Below are positions 45,660-57,662 of a stretch of DNA of 64,000 nucleotides, in pieces; position 1 is the stretch's first letter, and each line of letters starts with the position of its first letter. The translations under genes were made by a program, and so were the position numbers. The DNA comes from Mya arenaria (taxonomy: Eukaryota; Mollusca; Bivalvia; Myida; Myidae), in contig NC_069133.1 in assembly GCF_026914265.1 (NCBI RefSeq), forward strand, positions 12,035,937 through 12,099,936, written 5' to 3'. The notes below the pieces were generated by a model. That model was not told the origin of the DNA, searched no databases, and saw only the letters and a program-made list of their open reading frames with translations.

Positions 45660-45936
45660 CAAACCATTTACGAAGGCCAAATAAAAAGTACTGATAAGAT
45701 TGTAACCGTTTTTTAATAGCACAAATATAAAATGACTGGTGGGTCGTAAAAAAATTACAGTGCACAACTATGGTCTGATTAGGTAGAAATACCGCGTTTT
45801 CTGCACCTTTCTTTTATTTCACGGTATCTTTCACAAGAACCATTGTTTTCGATATTTTTTATTCATCCTTTTTGGTAAGTAAAAACAATTGCATTAATTG
45901 TGATACATCTTATTTGGGAGGAAGAGTTTATCTTTA
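45660..45936. mobile_element. MITE family 2, copy e, left end missing
   Basis: Carries aagattgtaaccg, ggtagaaataccgcgttttc, atccttttttggtaa-like and gggaggaagagtttatctttaa. The right end is retained. Confidence 0.7.
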
Positions 45937-46439
45937 AACTACTTCATAAGTACTCAAACACACACTGGTAACACAGAACAAAAACACGCACATTCACAAA
46001 CAACAAACAACATTTAGATTGTATAAAACAAGTTTTTCAAGCACATTTATCATTTATTGCAAGTGATAAAAAAACAGCCTAATTGGAGCAACTGGGTCTT
46101 TTTATAATACGTTTTACGCTTTTTTATGAGGTATCAACATTCAGGCTGCGATGAATGCCACTCATGACAGAAATAAATGAATATTGCCTGAACATATAAA
46201 GAAATATACTCATATTCAACACAGTGTCTGTGGTTTATAAAAAACTTGTGAGAATTAAATAAAAACTGAGACTTTAAGATCACCTTAAACAAATGCATCT
46301 TGCGCTGTATAATAATTGTTATTTTCACTGCATGGAATTACAAGGCACTTTAAAATAGTCAGGCGTTGAGCAGGGATTCGGTTAACATATACAGAAGAAA
46401 GAGAGAATCTCCAAAATATATGAATGAAAACATATAATT

Positions 46440-47662
46440 ATGACAGAAACTCCACCGAATATTATTCCATTGGCGAGCTTTTATTTAAAACACGCACGGA
46501 TAATACGCTTACTTCTTGCCTGTGTCACAATATTTCTGTTATGGATGGTACCACAAAGTAATATATTACCATTAAATGGTACCGAGAACGCTGGTGTTAG
46601 ATCGTTTCAAGTGACCAAAAGAAGATTTCTTAGACATGATGTGAAAAGTGTAATCGAAGATCCAGTAAAACTCATACTTTTCAAAAGAGCTATTCTAACA
46701 AACCGGAAAGGAAGTCTAGTCTCGAGATTTTCTCGATGTAAAGATCAGTTTCAATAATGGCGCCAAAGCAGCGGGGAATCTCGGATCAAAGAAGCGGGGA
46801 ATCTCGGATCAAAGAAGCGGGAAATCTCGGATCAAAGCAGCGGAGAATCTCGGATCAAAGCAGCGGGGAATCTCGGATCAAAGCAGCGGGGAATCTCGGA
46901 TCAAAGAAGCGCATACTCTGATATAATCCCTGGACTAGTATGACTAAAACCACTCAACTGTTCGATAAATGTACATGCAGCAGCTGTTTAGCCACTGATA
47001 ATGTTTCTGAAGTTAACAATGCTGATGCAGTTATGTTCACAGTGAGTTATAGGCATATGGGACAACCTCCGTTTGGTCGTGGTTAACCAGACCTGGCATG
47101 GATGTTCAACCTAGGTGAACATTCATATGGGCTGGATTTGTCTTAGTACAGCTCACCACAGTGGCACAATCAGGTGAACTGGTCAAGTTCTCTGACTAGA
47201 TTCAGATATGCCTCATGGAGCTGGCTCATACGGCGCATGGTGCAATGGATGAGTAAAGGAAGCTGAAATGATCATTCCAAAATATAAATTTTACCTGGCC
47301 TTCGAAAACTCGTTTTGATGCGACTAACAGTTTTTTAAGAACTACAACAATGACTGGATACTGGTGACAAGAGGCGGTGCAGGCTAAAGAAAGGTAATTC
47401 CAGCACAAACGTATATAAACAGTGCGGACTTTGATACACCCGAACAGCTAATGGATTATCTGAAAGGTTTAGCTAATGTTAGAGATCGGTATGTCAATTT
47501 ATTGAAAGAAAAGGACAAATATGAAGTTCAGTATGGTGCTGCTTGGCCTTACTTCTTGTGTGAACATTGTCATAGATTTAACCATTTATCCGAATACAGA
47601 CTATCATACCCAAAAATAGCTGACCGCAAAAGGATAGATGTTTCAATCCAACTGACATATAG
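46440..47662 (+). pseudogene. Alpha-1,3-fucosyltransferase copy 1, broken
   Basis: Begins like a normal type II enzyme (MTETPPNIIPLASFYLKHAR, then LLLACVTIFLLWM) but is shifted out of frame near 46720. It then carries a six-fold 23-bp expansion (46773-46915), in-frame stops, and a deletion of about 165 bp at 47226 that removes the first FucT motif region. The C-terminal part is again readable from 47451 (DYLKGLANVRDRYVNLLKEKDKY). Several further indels are present. It is clearly not functional. It is 5' neighbour to the intact copy, with which it shares upstream sequence from about 46085. Confidence 0.9.
46773..46915 (+). repeat. 23-bp x6 expansion inside fucosyltransferase copy 1
   Basis: Six near-identical units of cagcggggaatctcggatca plus aag. 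The intact paralogues hold a single unit (encoding SGNLGSKK). Since 23 is not a multiple of 3, the expansion itself disturbs the frame. Confidence 0.9.
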
Positions 47663-48032
47663 GTAATCAATTTATTGCAATTGATTTTTCAGTGTATATT
47701 ATCGTGTGTGTATTATTTATAAATGTATTCCAACGGCTCTCTTGTATATGATTGAGTTATATTTCAATCTAACTGACATACAGATACAAAATGAATACGG
47801 TGTGTTTGATTTGTGCATATTCTGGTAATTGTTTTTCCACTGCCTACCTAGATCCTAGACCTAAATCTGATAATGATGATGATGATGACGATGCTGCTGC
47901 TGCTGATGATGATGATAATGATGATGATGATTTGTGTGTTCTTCGTTACGAACGTCTCATGATGATTTACCATTTTTCGCCTATTTATTTTTTATTTAAT
48001 ATTACGCTACGATATCTTTATCATTAGCATTG

Positions 48033-48158
48033 GTGTTGATATATATGCCTCATGTGGTAATGGAAAATTAAAGGAAGCTGTACAAGAAAAGATATTTCGA
48101 TAATACAAATTTCATCTGGCCTTCGATATTTCGCGACTACATATCTGAGAAGGTTTTT
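48033..48158 (+). pseudogene. Fucosyltransferase fragment
   Basis: About 125 bp matches the region encoding DVDIYGACGKGR through FYLAFENSF and EKFF of the intact genes: ttgatatatatgcctcatgt, ggtaatggaaaattaaagga, tttcatctggccttcgat, cgactacatatctgagaagg. It is strongly diverged and stands alone, so it is a relic of a further copy. Confidence 0.7.
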
Positions 48159-48159
48159 T

Positions 48160-48720
48160 TATATTATTGTTGTTATTATTAGTTTTACTATTATTATTAT
48201 TATTATTATTGATGGTGCTTATGGTGGTGGTGGTATCAGTGGTCATGATGATAGTAGTAGTGATGATGATATTTATGTTGATGATGGTGATGGTGATATG
48301 TTAAGTTATACAGACAAAGTGGATATCATTAGACTACAATACTTTATTTAATGTGATTACCTTGGAGGTAATTTCTCATTACCAGTCGATATCTCGGTGA
48401 AATCCTGTTGTTGTTTTCTGAGTGTAAATAATAACAACGAACTTTGTTAACTAATATAATTGTTGTAAAGGTTACTGATGTTATAAAAAGGCATCCTGAC
48501 TATTAGCATCACTTTTAGATTAAGTTTATATCTATCTATATAAGCAGTGTATTTAGCCTTATTATTCCTTTAAGAAGTTAATATTAGGTATTCGATATAG
48601 TTCATACGATGGAAATAGTTTTCATGGTTTTTAAAATTTGAAATGTTGCTCACATTACAGATAAAGATCATATGTGGCAATATTGGCGTATGAGGAGGGG
48701 GGGGGGGGGGGGGCAATATA
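48160..48720. repeat. Microsatellite-rich spacer
   Basis: (ATT)n, (GGT)n and (GAT)n runs lie at 48165-48300. A G-run of about 20 then (TA)n lies at 48693-48732. No gene is seen. Confidence 0.75.
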
Positions 48721-49636
48721 TATATATATAATAGCATTGGTATATACTCATGTCACGCATCAAACATTAATGACGCAAGGCCATTGGTCCAGGACTGGTC
48801 ACCCGGTGACCCCATATGTTTCATTGTGTTGGTCACAAATATGTTAACAGGATAAATACGCTACGGGGTTGTAGGAAACCTGTTATGGTTTACTTTGCCA
48901 TATCCTATATCGGGTCATCTTCTTATCCCGTAGTTAAATAATATCATTTATTTTAAACATTTCTGACCGGTACCGCAACAAATGCTAATAGCTGTGTATG
49001 ATTGTTTGTTAAGAGAATTAACCTTGTTCATCGTTTAATTTAGCTAATTAAGATTCAGGCAAGGCACATAATTTGGTATAATCAAGAGCTTGAACTAAAT
49101 ATAAATATACTTAAATAGACAAGCCTGATTATAGCATGTGGCGCTCAAGAAAACCTAAATCCAATGTGTTTAAACTGGCCATGCCGAAATGCGCTCGAGC
49201 CTCAACCTTTTTGTCATCGGATGCAAAACAGCCTAATCGATGCCACCACTGGATAGTTTTGTGATCAAACGTTTTTCGCATTTTTATCAGGTATCAATAC
49301 TCACTCTGTTGTCAGTGCTGCTCATGACAGAAATCAATGAATATTGACTGACCATATAAAGAAATATCCGCATATTGAACGCAGTTGAATGTGGTTACAG
49401 AACAGGTGTGGGGATTAAATAAAATCGTTAATTTTAAACAATACTTTTGTGAAAAAACTCAAATAAAAGGTATCTTGCGCTGTTTAAAAACGGGATTTTA
49501 TTGCATGGAATAACAAGTCGCTTTTCAAACAAATCTGGTTTTTTACATTGCCAGGTTAAGCAAATACGGAATTAAGTGAGACTCTCAAATAATTTTGAAC
49601 GATAATCATAAAACTGTGACAGAAACTCCACTGAAT

Positions 49637-50911
49637 ATGATTTCATGGTTACGTTTTTATTCAAAACATGCACGCAAAATATGCTTACTTCTGGCCTGTG
49701 TCTCAGTATTCCTGCTATGGATGATACCGCGCAGTAATATATTACCATTCAAGGGTAGCGACAATGCTTTCGCTATAACTGCTAAAGTGCCTCATAAGAG
49801 TTTTCTAATACATGAGGTGAAAAATGTCAGCGATGGTGCACTACAAAAACATAATATTCAAAAGTTCTATACCAACAAATCGGAAAGGAGGACTGGTCTC
49901 GAGGACTTGCTCGATGTGCCAATAAAATACAACACTGGCGCCAACGCAAGTGGGAATCTCGGATCAAAGAAGCGCATACTCTGGTATAATAAGGATTCCT
50001 GGACAAGCATGACAAAAACCACTCAATTGTTCGATAAATGTACTTGGAGGAATTGTATAGCAACTGATAATTTTTCTGAAGTTAACAATGCTGATGCAGT
50101 TATATTCACAGTGAGTTATAAGCATATGGGACGTCAACCTCCCTTTAAACGTGGAAAACCAGACCAGGCATGGATTTTCAAACTAGGTGAGAGTCCATAT
50201 GGGCGTGATTTTTCTGAGTACAGCTCACCAGAGTGGCGAAATCAGGTAAACTGGTCTAGTTCACTGAATTTAGATTCAGATATGCCTCATGGTGCTGGCT
50301 TTATAAAAACGCGTACCCAACCGATTGTAAAAGATTATGACGCCATTTTTGACACCAAAAATAAAACCGCTCTCTGGCTTGTAAGCAACTGTAGAGCGCA
50401 AAGCAAGCGGGACTTGTATGTCAAGAAGCTACAAGATGGTGGCGTTGATGTTGATATATACGGCGCATGTGGCAAAGGACGAGTGAAGGAAGCTGAAATA
50501 AACAAGATAATTCCACAATATAAATTTTACCTGGCCTTCGAAAACTCGTTTTGTAGCGACTATATAACTGAAAAGTTTTTTAAGAACTACATCAATGACT
50601 GGATATTGGTGACAAGAGGCGGTGCAGACTATCGAAAGGTGATTCCGACACAAACATATATCAACAGTGCGGACTTTGATTCACCCGCACAGCTAGCGGA
50701 TTATCTGAAAGATTTAGCGAATGATAGAGATCGGTATGTCAACTTGTTGAAGGAAAAGGACAAATATGAAGCTCAGTATGGTGCTGGTTGGCCTTACTTC
50801 TTGTGTGAACTGTGTCATAGGTTAAACCATGTATCCGAATACAGACATTCATATCCGAATATAGTTGACCATTTGCAAAAGGACAGATGTTTTAATCCAA
50901 CTGACATATAG
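49637..50911 (+). CDS. GT10 alpha-1,3-fucosyltransferase, copy 2 (intact)
   Basis: Single-exon frame of 424 residues from the first ATG; the same frame is open upstream to 49595 but only with a TTG. It is predicted to be a Golgi type II membrane enzyme that transfers fucose from GDP-fucose to GlcNAc-containing glycans: short cytosolic tail, anchor LLLACVSVFLLWMIP, stem, then the catalytic domain. GT10 hallmarks: RILWYNKDSW, FKLGESPYG, LWLVSNCRAQSKRD, DIYGACGKG and the nucleotide-binding FYLAFENSFCSDYITEKFF followed by VTRGGADYRKVIPTQTYIN. The C-terminal Cys-rich end (FLCELCHRL) is typical of the family. The gene shares upstream sequence (from about 49320) with the other copies. Acceptor specificity cannot be told. 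Confidence 0.92.
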   Translation: MISWLRFYSKHARKICLLLACVSVFLLWMIPRSNILPFKGSDNAFAITAKVPHKSFLIHEVKNVSDGALQKHNIQKFYTNKSERRTGLEDLLDVPIKYNTGANASGNLGSKKRILWYNKDSWTSMTKTTQLFDKCTWRNCIATDNFSEVNNADAVIFTVSYKHMGRQPPFKRGKPDQAWIFKLGESPYGRDFSEYSSPEWRNQVNWSSSLNLDSDMPHGAGFIKTRTQPIVKDYDAIFDTKNKTALWLVSNCRAQSKRDLYVKKLQDGGVDVDIYGACGKGRVKEAEINKIIPQYKFYLAFENSFCSDYITEKFFKNYINDWILVTRGGADYRKVIPTQTYINSADFDSPAQLADYLKDLANDRDRYVNLLKEKDKYEAQYGAGWPYFLCELCHRLNHVSEYRHSYPNIVDHLQKDRCFNPTDI

Positions 50912-51929
50912 GTAATCAATTTATTGCAATTGATTGTACAGTTTGTATAATCGTGTGTGCATTATTTATAAATTGTTTTCCAACGGCTGCCTTGTATATG
51001 ATTGAGTTATATCTGCTGTGTTACTGTTGTTCTTGTTCATGTTGTTGTTAATCAGGAGTTCAACACTATTCGGTAATTGCTGTCCATTATAATTGCTCAT
51101 ATGAACTATCTGTGACCGTCGAGTGTTTTTTAAATCATGGCCATATTGTTAATAAATTATGCAACTTACATTTATTGAAAAAACTCAAGGTTATATCCAA
51201 ACATAACATCATATGTATAATATTAATGATGTAGACTATGTTAGCCAACGATCAGTTTTATAATTAATCATGTCATACATTATGATAGTAAAGTGAATTA
51301 AGTTCTTTCTCTGGGCAGATGTTTTTCACGACCTTAGAAAGATTCTTGAACAAACAAATAAATTATGTTCTGTATTAACAATTATGTTGTTTAATACATA
51401 ATAGGAGTACAATAAGATCTCGGAATATAATTAGATCTAGTACTTGTGTAAGGGCTACATTCAGTCAAGAATGAAAATCGCCTTCTAAGACATTACAATG
51501 TGGTTAAATTCCTTGTTCCAAAACTGTATTATTCCACCTACCAACTTCTATAAATAGCTGATTCGACCATAATCCCAATGGCCTGAAGTAATTATGATTA
51601 TCTGTACATTAACACACTTTTTGGAGGGTTTGAATTCAAAATTAGATTAGTTTCAATAAAATAACGCTCTTGAAGACTCTGAAAATTTGCTTTTCAAATT
51701 TTGAAAAGTTTCTAATGTTCAGGTGTTCCATGAGTAAACATATTCAAGTATGTTCTACGTTTAAACATTGATTTATGTGCTTAAAAAGACAACATTTCGG
51801 TAACATGCACAAGTGATCCACTTGAGCTAAAGATTATACATAAATATGAAAAAATATTGAGAACCTCCAATGGTGATGCCTGATGGAGATATTTAAGTTT
51901 CAAAGGTAATCTACTTCCTAAAAACCAGA
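50912..51929. other. Intergenic spacer between fucosyltransferase copies
   Basis: The first 100 bp resembles the downstream flank of copy 1 (gtaatcaatttattgcaatt, ccaacggctgccttgtatat). The rest is AT-rich without supported features. Confidence 0.5.
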
Positions 51930-52250
51930 ATCTAAATTTTCCCTTTATTAACCTTAAGTTTCCATTTATTACAATATTCCTCTAATATATGAATATTCGC
52001 TTGCAATTCTACTGCTGAATCAGAAAATATAACAATGTCGTCTGCGTATATGGTAGCAAGAACTTCAGCAATCCCGTGTCGACCCCTTTCGCCACCTTGA
52101 GATAAATTAATGTCCCTAGATTGTTAATATACAAAGAAAATAATAACGGCGAAAGAAATTCGCCTTTATGGACATCCAAATGACTTTTAAACACTGGACC
52201 TAGCTCATCTTGGTGTTTAACTTTTAAATACACATATTTATACATGTATT
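51930..52250 (-). mobile_element. LINE reverse-transcriptase remnant
   Basis: On the minus strand two adjacent frames carry RT signatures: HKGEFLSPLLFSLYINNL, then in another frame IYADDIVIFSDSA with the YADD catalytic box, and LEEYCNKWKLKVNKGK. The order is that of a non-LTR (CR1/L2/Jockey-like) RT. At least one frameshift separates the blocks, and both ends are missing. Confidence 0.8.
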
Positions 52251-52369
52251 GTATAAATGAACAAAGGTTTCCTCTTGGTCTTTAAATATACGAACAAAAT
52301 ATCAACGGCACTCATTTAAGCCATGAAACCAGCAGGTGTTACTTTCAACAAACACATTTTCACTTTTTG

Positions 52370-54060
52370 GGGCGATGGCGCTCGAAAAATGTTGTGAGCC
52401 ACCGGCGTTTTCCCTCACTCTCTGGTAAATTTCTGAATTTTGTTTGTCCTTTTCTGTTGTCGATTAGGGACTATTAAATTTACATGCCATACACCTACAT
52501 GACTGTGATAAGTTGTTGTACTTTATCACCTACATCTATTCCATGTCGCTGATAGAGATTCCTTTCTCTCATGAAAAAAAAAATGATTCTGAACCTCTAC
52601 CTTATTTGTGTTATTTGCGAACCTAGGGCTATTCTAACATATTTTGTTAGAAAGTGTATGAATAATTACAAATGGAAATTGTTCAAACTGCTGAGCTCTA
52701 CAACAGATGGCATTGTTCATATTTGAACAAGTACATTGATTTTTTTCGCGAAACATATCCAATAGTTTTGAAATAATGAAGGTCCGGGAAAATGAATTTT
52801 GAAAACAGGCCAAGTTAACTTTATAAAGGCTCGCGTCCTATAATATTTGTTCAATCAAGATTCATAGACTGTTTATAGAGTTATACATTGTTTGTCAAGC
52901 TTTCTATCACAATGTGAAAATACTTGTGTTAGCTAAAATATCTCAATTGACAAAAAGTACAATTGATTTATATCTTAATAAATTTATTAAGAAGCATGTG
53001 CTCCATCACATTTATTGATGTTGTCTCTTTATACTTTCAATATAATGAATCTGAAGCATGTATTGAACCTCTAAACTGGAAACTTTATGAATTTATGAAT
53101 ACTTAAACGTAGGAAAGGTGATTCGAAGGCCGTCATTAAAACAGAAGGTTAAAGTTTTTTCATAACAAATATGACTCGAAAGCTTCGTTTTTTTGTGTGT
53201 CAAAATATCTCTAAACAATAATGAATGCTCAAAATGCGTATTTTGAATGATTGCATGCTAAAGTGTCCGTTTAGGTTTATATTCGCAAATGCACTAAAAA
53301 CTACAGGGAAAAGCTAATTGTCAAGACCAATGAAATAAAGGCTAAGGCATAAGCGAAACTAAACTAGAAACATACAAAATATAACATAACAGGCAGATCA
53401 TACATGAATTATATTTATTGATACATGTTTGGGTAAATACCGCATTTAAACGGTTAGCGAGACAGGAAACTACTGGCGGTTTAAAATAGTTGATAAATAC
53501 TCAAACTCACATTTACCCCAAGATTAATCAATATTTGTGTGTGTGTGTGTGTGCGTGTGTGTGCGTGTGTGTGTGCGCGCGTGTGTGTGCGTGCGTGCGT
53601 GTGCATGAATCCAATAACTGAATAAATGATAAACCAGATTGAATACAGTAATCATAACAGAGCGAATCAATACTTTAACATGCATTGCATATCATGGCAG
53701 ACCGGTGTTAGACAAAACATATATAATGGTTTGTTACATGATATGTAGTTGGAAATAGGGCTTTAAAGCACATCTATTTTAATTCTTGCAGAAATATTGT
53801 ATAATTTTATGTAGGTTTTAATAAATGTAAGAAACAGTATATGGTGATTTTGGAATACAAGGTAAGACTGATCATGATTAACAAGAACACTAGAATGCAC
53901 CTTTGTATGGCCGGAACGTACAGGTTAAGGAAAATTGTACAAAAAAGCAAAACATGTTATCTTAACTACAGGAATACTGTGCACTGAAAGCTAAACAGAT
54001 TACAGAAGATAACGACCGAAGCCCTTATTAAAGTAAAGCTAATCGGAGTCATTTGTTATT
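52370..54060. other. Spacer with duplicated flank and (GT)n
   Basis: About 52380-52900 is alignable with the spacer after copy 3 (about 56560-57010): shared gataaagattcctttctc-like words and catgaaaa, tgtgttatttgcgaa-like text. A (GT)n run with GC variants lies at 53537-53604. No gene is seen. Confidence 0.55.
53537..53604. repeat. (GT)n microsatellite
   Basis: About 68 bp of GT with interspersed GC dinucleotides. Confidence 0.95.
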
Positions 54061-54595
54061 TTTTGTAACATGCGTTTCATGCATTTTTTATTAGGCATCT
54101 TATCTCGGACTGTTGTGATTGCCTCACACGGTGAGTTTAACATGCATTTATCACCTTTGCCTTGACATATACGGACGCCTTCGTACATTTAACGCAGTGA
54201 TTGTGGATTATAGAAAACATGTGAGAGTGAATTAAACAAGAGGAATTAAAGCGCATTTCAAAGAAAATGCGTTTTTCGTTTTCTGTTGACAATTGTCTGA
54301 TTCGGCACGGAAAGACAAGTGACTTTAACAAAATAGTGCTGACAAACTATGCATGTACAATTCATTTAATATAGAAACACATTGAATAGTAGTCCATTTG
54401 AAGTGTGTCATACGTGTATTTTAGTTGGCAAGATATATGCTTTTTTGTCTATTTTAATCTGACAATAAATCATATAACAAGGTTATAGTTATATAACTTA
54501 TAGTTTTTAAGTTGCTCATGTAAGAACGTTTTCTTACACAGGGTAAACGCATACACAATTAAAAGAGGTTCTCCAATGAAAACAAGTGAATATAT

Positions 54596-55906
54596 ATGAA
54601 CTTGTGCCAGAACACAACTGTCACCATAATTATGATTCCAATGTCACGCTATTATTCAAAACACGTACAGATATTGTTCTTAGTTTTTAGCGGTGTCTCA
54701 GTCTTTCTCTTATGGATGATAACGCATAGTAATACATTACCGTTAATAGGAAGGGACAACGCGGATTTTACAGATGTTCAAGTGACCCATATGAGTTTTC
54801 TTAGACATGATGAAAAAAATATGAGCGATGCTCCAGTACGAACTCATACTTTTTTAAAGGCGTCTACACACAAACTGAAAAGAAAGTCTGGTCTTGAAAA
54901 CTTATTCGAAGTGCAAACAAGATTCAATAACGGCTTCATATCAACGGGGAACCTCTCGTCAAAGAAACGTATACTCTGGTACAATAAAGATCCCTGGACG
55001 AACATAACAGAAACCACAGAACTGTTTGATAAATGTACGTGTAGAAACTGTGCAGCCACTGATAATGTTTCTGATGTGAATAATGTTGATGCAGTTTTAT
55101 TCACAGTAAGTTATAAGCATATGGGACGACAACCTCCCTTCAAACGTGGAAAACCAGACCAAATCTGGATATTCAAACTTGGTGAGAGTCCTTATGGACG
55201 TGATTTTTCTGAGTACAGCTCACCACAATGGCAAAATCAGGTAAACTGGTCTAGTTCTCTGAATTTAGATTCAGATATCCCTCATGGAGCTGGCTTTATA
55301 AAAACACGCACACAACCGATTGTTAAAGACTATGACGCCATTTTTGACACCAAAAACGAGACCGCTCTCTGGCTTGTAAGCAACTGTAGAGCGCAAAGCA
55401 AGCGGGACATGTATGTCAAGAAGCTACAAGCTAGTGGCCTTGATGTTGATATATATGGCGCATGTGGCAATGGGCGAGTAAAGGAAGCTGAAATGGAAAA
55501 GATAATTCCGAAATATAAATTTTACTTGGCCTTCGAAAACTCGTTTTGTAGCGACTACATAACTGAGAAGTTTTTTATGAACTACAACAATGACTGGATA
55601 CTGGTGACAAGAGGCGGTGCAGACTATCGCAAGGTGATTCCGACCCAAACATATATCAACAGTGCGGACTTTGATTCACCACAAAAGCTAGCGGATTATC
55701 TGAAAGATTTAGCGAATGATAGAGATCGGTATGTCAACTTATTGAAAGAAAAGGACAAATATGAAGCTCAGTATGGAGCTGGTTGGCTCTATTTCTTGTG
55801 TGAACTCTGTCATAGATTAAACTATGTGTATGAATACAGACATTCATATCCAAATATAGCTGACCATTTGCAAAAGGACAGATGTTTTAATCCAACTGAC
55901 ATTTAG
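54596..55906 (+). CDS. GT10 alpha-1,3-fucosyltransferase, copy 3 (intact)
   Basis: Single-exon, 436 residues from a true ATG. The N-terminus differs from copy 2 (MNLCQNTTVTIIMIPMS), then anchor LFLVFSGVSVFLLWMI and stem. The catalytic domain is nearly the same as copy 2: FKLGESPYGRDFSEY, LWLVSNCRAQSKRDMYV, FYLAFENSFCSDYITEKFF, VTRGGADYRKVIPTQTYIN, and it ends DRCFNPTDI. The stem is clearly more diverged from copy 2 than the catalytic part is, which fits gene conversion or strong constraint on the catalytic domain. Substrate range is unknown; the divergent stem could affect localisation or acceptor choice. Confidence 0.92.
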   Translation: MNLCQNTTVTIIMIPMSRYYSKHVQILFLVFSGVSVFLLWMITHSNTLPLIGRDNADFTDVQVTHMSFLRHDEKNMSDAPVRTHTFLKASTHKLKRKSGLENLFEVQTRFNNGFISTGNLSSKKRILWYNKDPWTNITETTELFDKCTCRNCAATDNVSDVNNVDAVLFTVSYKHMGRQPPFKRGKPDQIWIFKLGESPYGRDFSEYSSPQWQNQVNWSSSLNLDSDIPHGAGFIKTRTQPIVKDYDAIFDTKNETALWLVSNCRAQSKRDMYVKKLQASGLDVDIYGACGNGRVKEAEMEKIIPKYKFYLAFENSFCSDYITEKFFMNYNNDWILVTRGGADYRKVIPTQTYINSADFDSPQKLADYLKDLANDRDRYVNLLKEKDKYEAQYGAGWLYFLCELCHRLNYVYEYRHSYPNIADHLQKDRCFNPTDI

Positions 55907-56053
55907 ATAGAAATGATTGATTTGAATAATTGTTGCTATTTTTCTGTTTCTTGCTGTTGTTGTTAATGTTAATGTTGTTGGTCATATTGAAAATCAATTT
56001 TGTAACATACCTTCATGTGTCACTTTCCTAAACATCGTTGTTATTATAATTAT

Positions 56054-56055
56054 TG

Positions 56056-56098
<43 letters not shown>
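56054..56098. repeat. (GCT)n microsatellite downstream of copy 3
   Basis: About 14 GCT triplets. Mixed GCT/GAT runs lie at the same relative place after copy 1 (47870-47935) and copy 4 (59220-59292), so the microsatellite belongs to the duplicated unit. Confidence 0.9.
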
Positions 56099-56100
<2 letters not shown>

Positions 56101-56149
56101 ATGAAGATGGTTCAAGAAAAACGACGGAAAGGATTGTTTTTACTAATGT

Positions 56150-56585
56150 CCGGTGGCCCTCGAAATCCAATGCGTTTTCACTGCTAATGGTCGTTTTCGC
56201 TAGAAACATGATGTAAGCCCAATATTAGTTCAGTGGCCATTCTGGTCTGTGCTCGAAAACTAATGTTAGACAAATGTTAGTTAACTGGTCGTGGCCGTCG
56301 GCGCTCAAGAAATAGTGTAAGCCACAGGGATTTCACTGGTAATGACCGGTGTTACTCAAAAATTGTGTAAGCCCAATGTGTTTTCACTGGTCATTGTCGT
56401 TCTCGCTTTGAATGAATGGTGAAAACCTTACGGGGTCTGTCTGGTCATGGCGGCTGTTGGCGCTTGAAATTTTGTGTTAAACCAACCTGTTTTCACTTGT
56501 ACTGGCCCTTTGCGCTCGAATAGTGGTATCAACCCAATGCCTGTTCATTGGTCATGGCCCTGGCACTCGAAAGGAATATATAATC
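56150..56585. repeat. Degenerate ~65-bp tandem repeat
   Basis: Six to seven loose units share cactggtcatggc, gcgctcgaaa, gtgtaagccc and aatgtgttttcactgg. Single decayed units occur at about 49140-49215 and 52372-52425, near the flanks of copy 2. Confidence 0.75.
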
Positions 56586-57660
56586 CGTAGGTTTCTTTTT
56601 GCCTTGTAAAGCTCATAAGTCTATTACTGATAAAGATTATTGAATCTTTTATCTATGTTTAATAAAAGTAGATCACTGTGCTAGGTTTTGGTACTCTGAT
56701 CGTACTCAGTTCTTTTTTGGCCGATAAAGGTTCCTTTCTCCCATGAAAATATACCTCTTAATTTCTACTTTATTTTTGTTACGTCGCTTGCTATGGGCAA
56801 TTTAAACGTATTTCTTTTAAGTGTATGCATTTTTGAGGGTGTGTATAATTAAATTATCAAAATATTGAAGATCTCAAAAATATTATTTAAAGCTTGATTT
56901 AAACAGAGCACGTCTATTTCATAAAGAGTTGCCGTATGATGTTTGTTCTATCCGGCTCATAACATGTTTATGGAGCAATTCGTTATTTATAGAGCATTAG
57001 ACTTTAATCTTATCGCAATGCGGCCAAAAACTTGAGTTGAGGTGGATATGAAACAAATCGATGCAGTCGTTTAATCATTGTCATTATATACTATGATTAG
57101 ATGAAATCGTCACCATCGTGCAAGAACTGGATATCTGCTTCTATTTCTATATGCAATGATTGAATTATTGCACTAAGATGACGAAATAAACATGGACGTC
57201 TGTTTTGATCCACCATCCTTGAAACTTATGAACAAAAATAGGAGGTTGTGATATAGACGGTATTTAGAAACAAATACTACCATCGTTTTTTGTGTTCATA
57301 TGTTTCTTATCAATAATGTCATCTCGTCACGCATATTAAAAGATTGTATGCTCAAGTGAATGTTCAGTTTAGTGTGTTATGGTTGATAATGTACTGAAAA
57401 CTAAAGGGAAAAACCTAGTCTTGTCAAAAAAAAATACGAAACCAAATGGATGTTGCAAGGCTAAGGCACAACCGACAACGAGATACATACAATATACAAC
57501 ATAACACAGACTGATGACACATGCATCATACTATATGTATTGATAAATGTTTTGGTTTCAGCCTTGGACAGTTAAGTAAAACAGGAGTTTACAAATGGAC
57601 TTTAACAAGTTCTCAAACTTACACTTGTCCCAAAAATGTATCAATAATTGCAAGATATCC
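56586..57660. other. Spacer before copy 4, no gene seen
   Basis: Alignable in part with the spacer after copy 2, as noted for 52370-54060. It ends at an abrupt junction near 57663, where sequence nearly identical to the upstream flank of copy 2 begins. Confidence 0.5.
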
Positions 57661-57662
57661 TG

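Noticed and set aside
49827-50653. Minus-strand frames in fucosyltransferase copies
   Set aside because: Antisense shadows of the conserved coding sequence, repeated in each paralogue.
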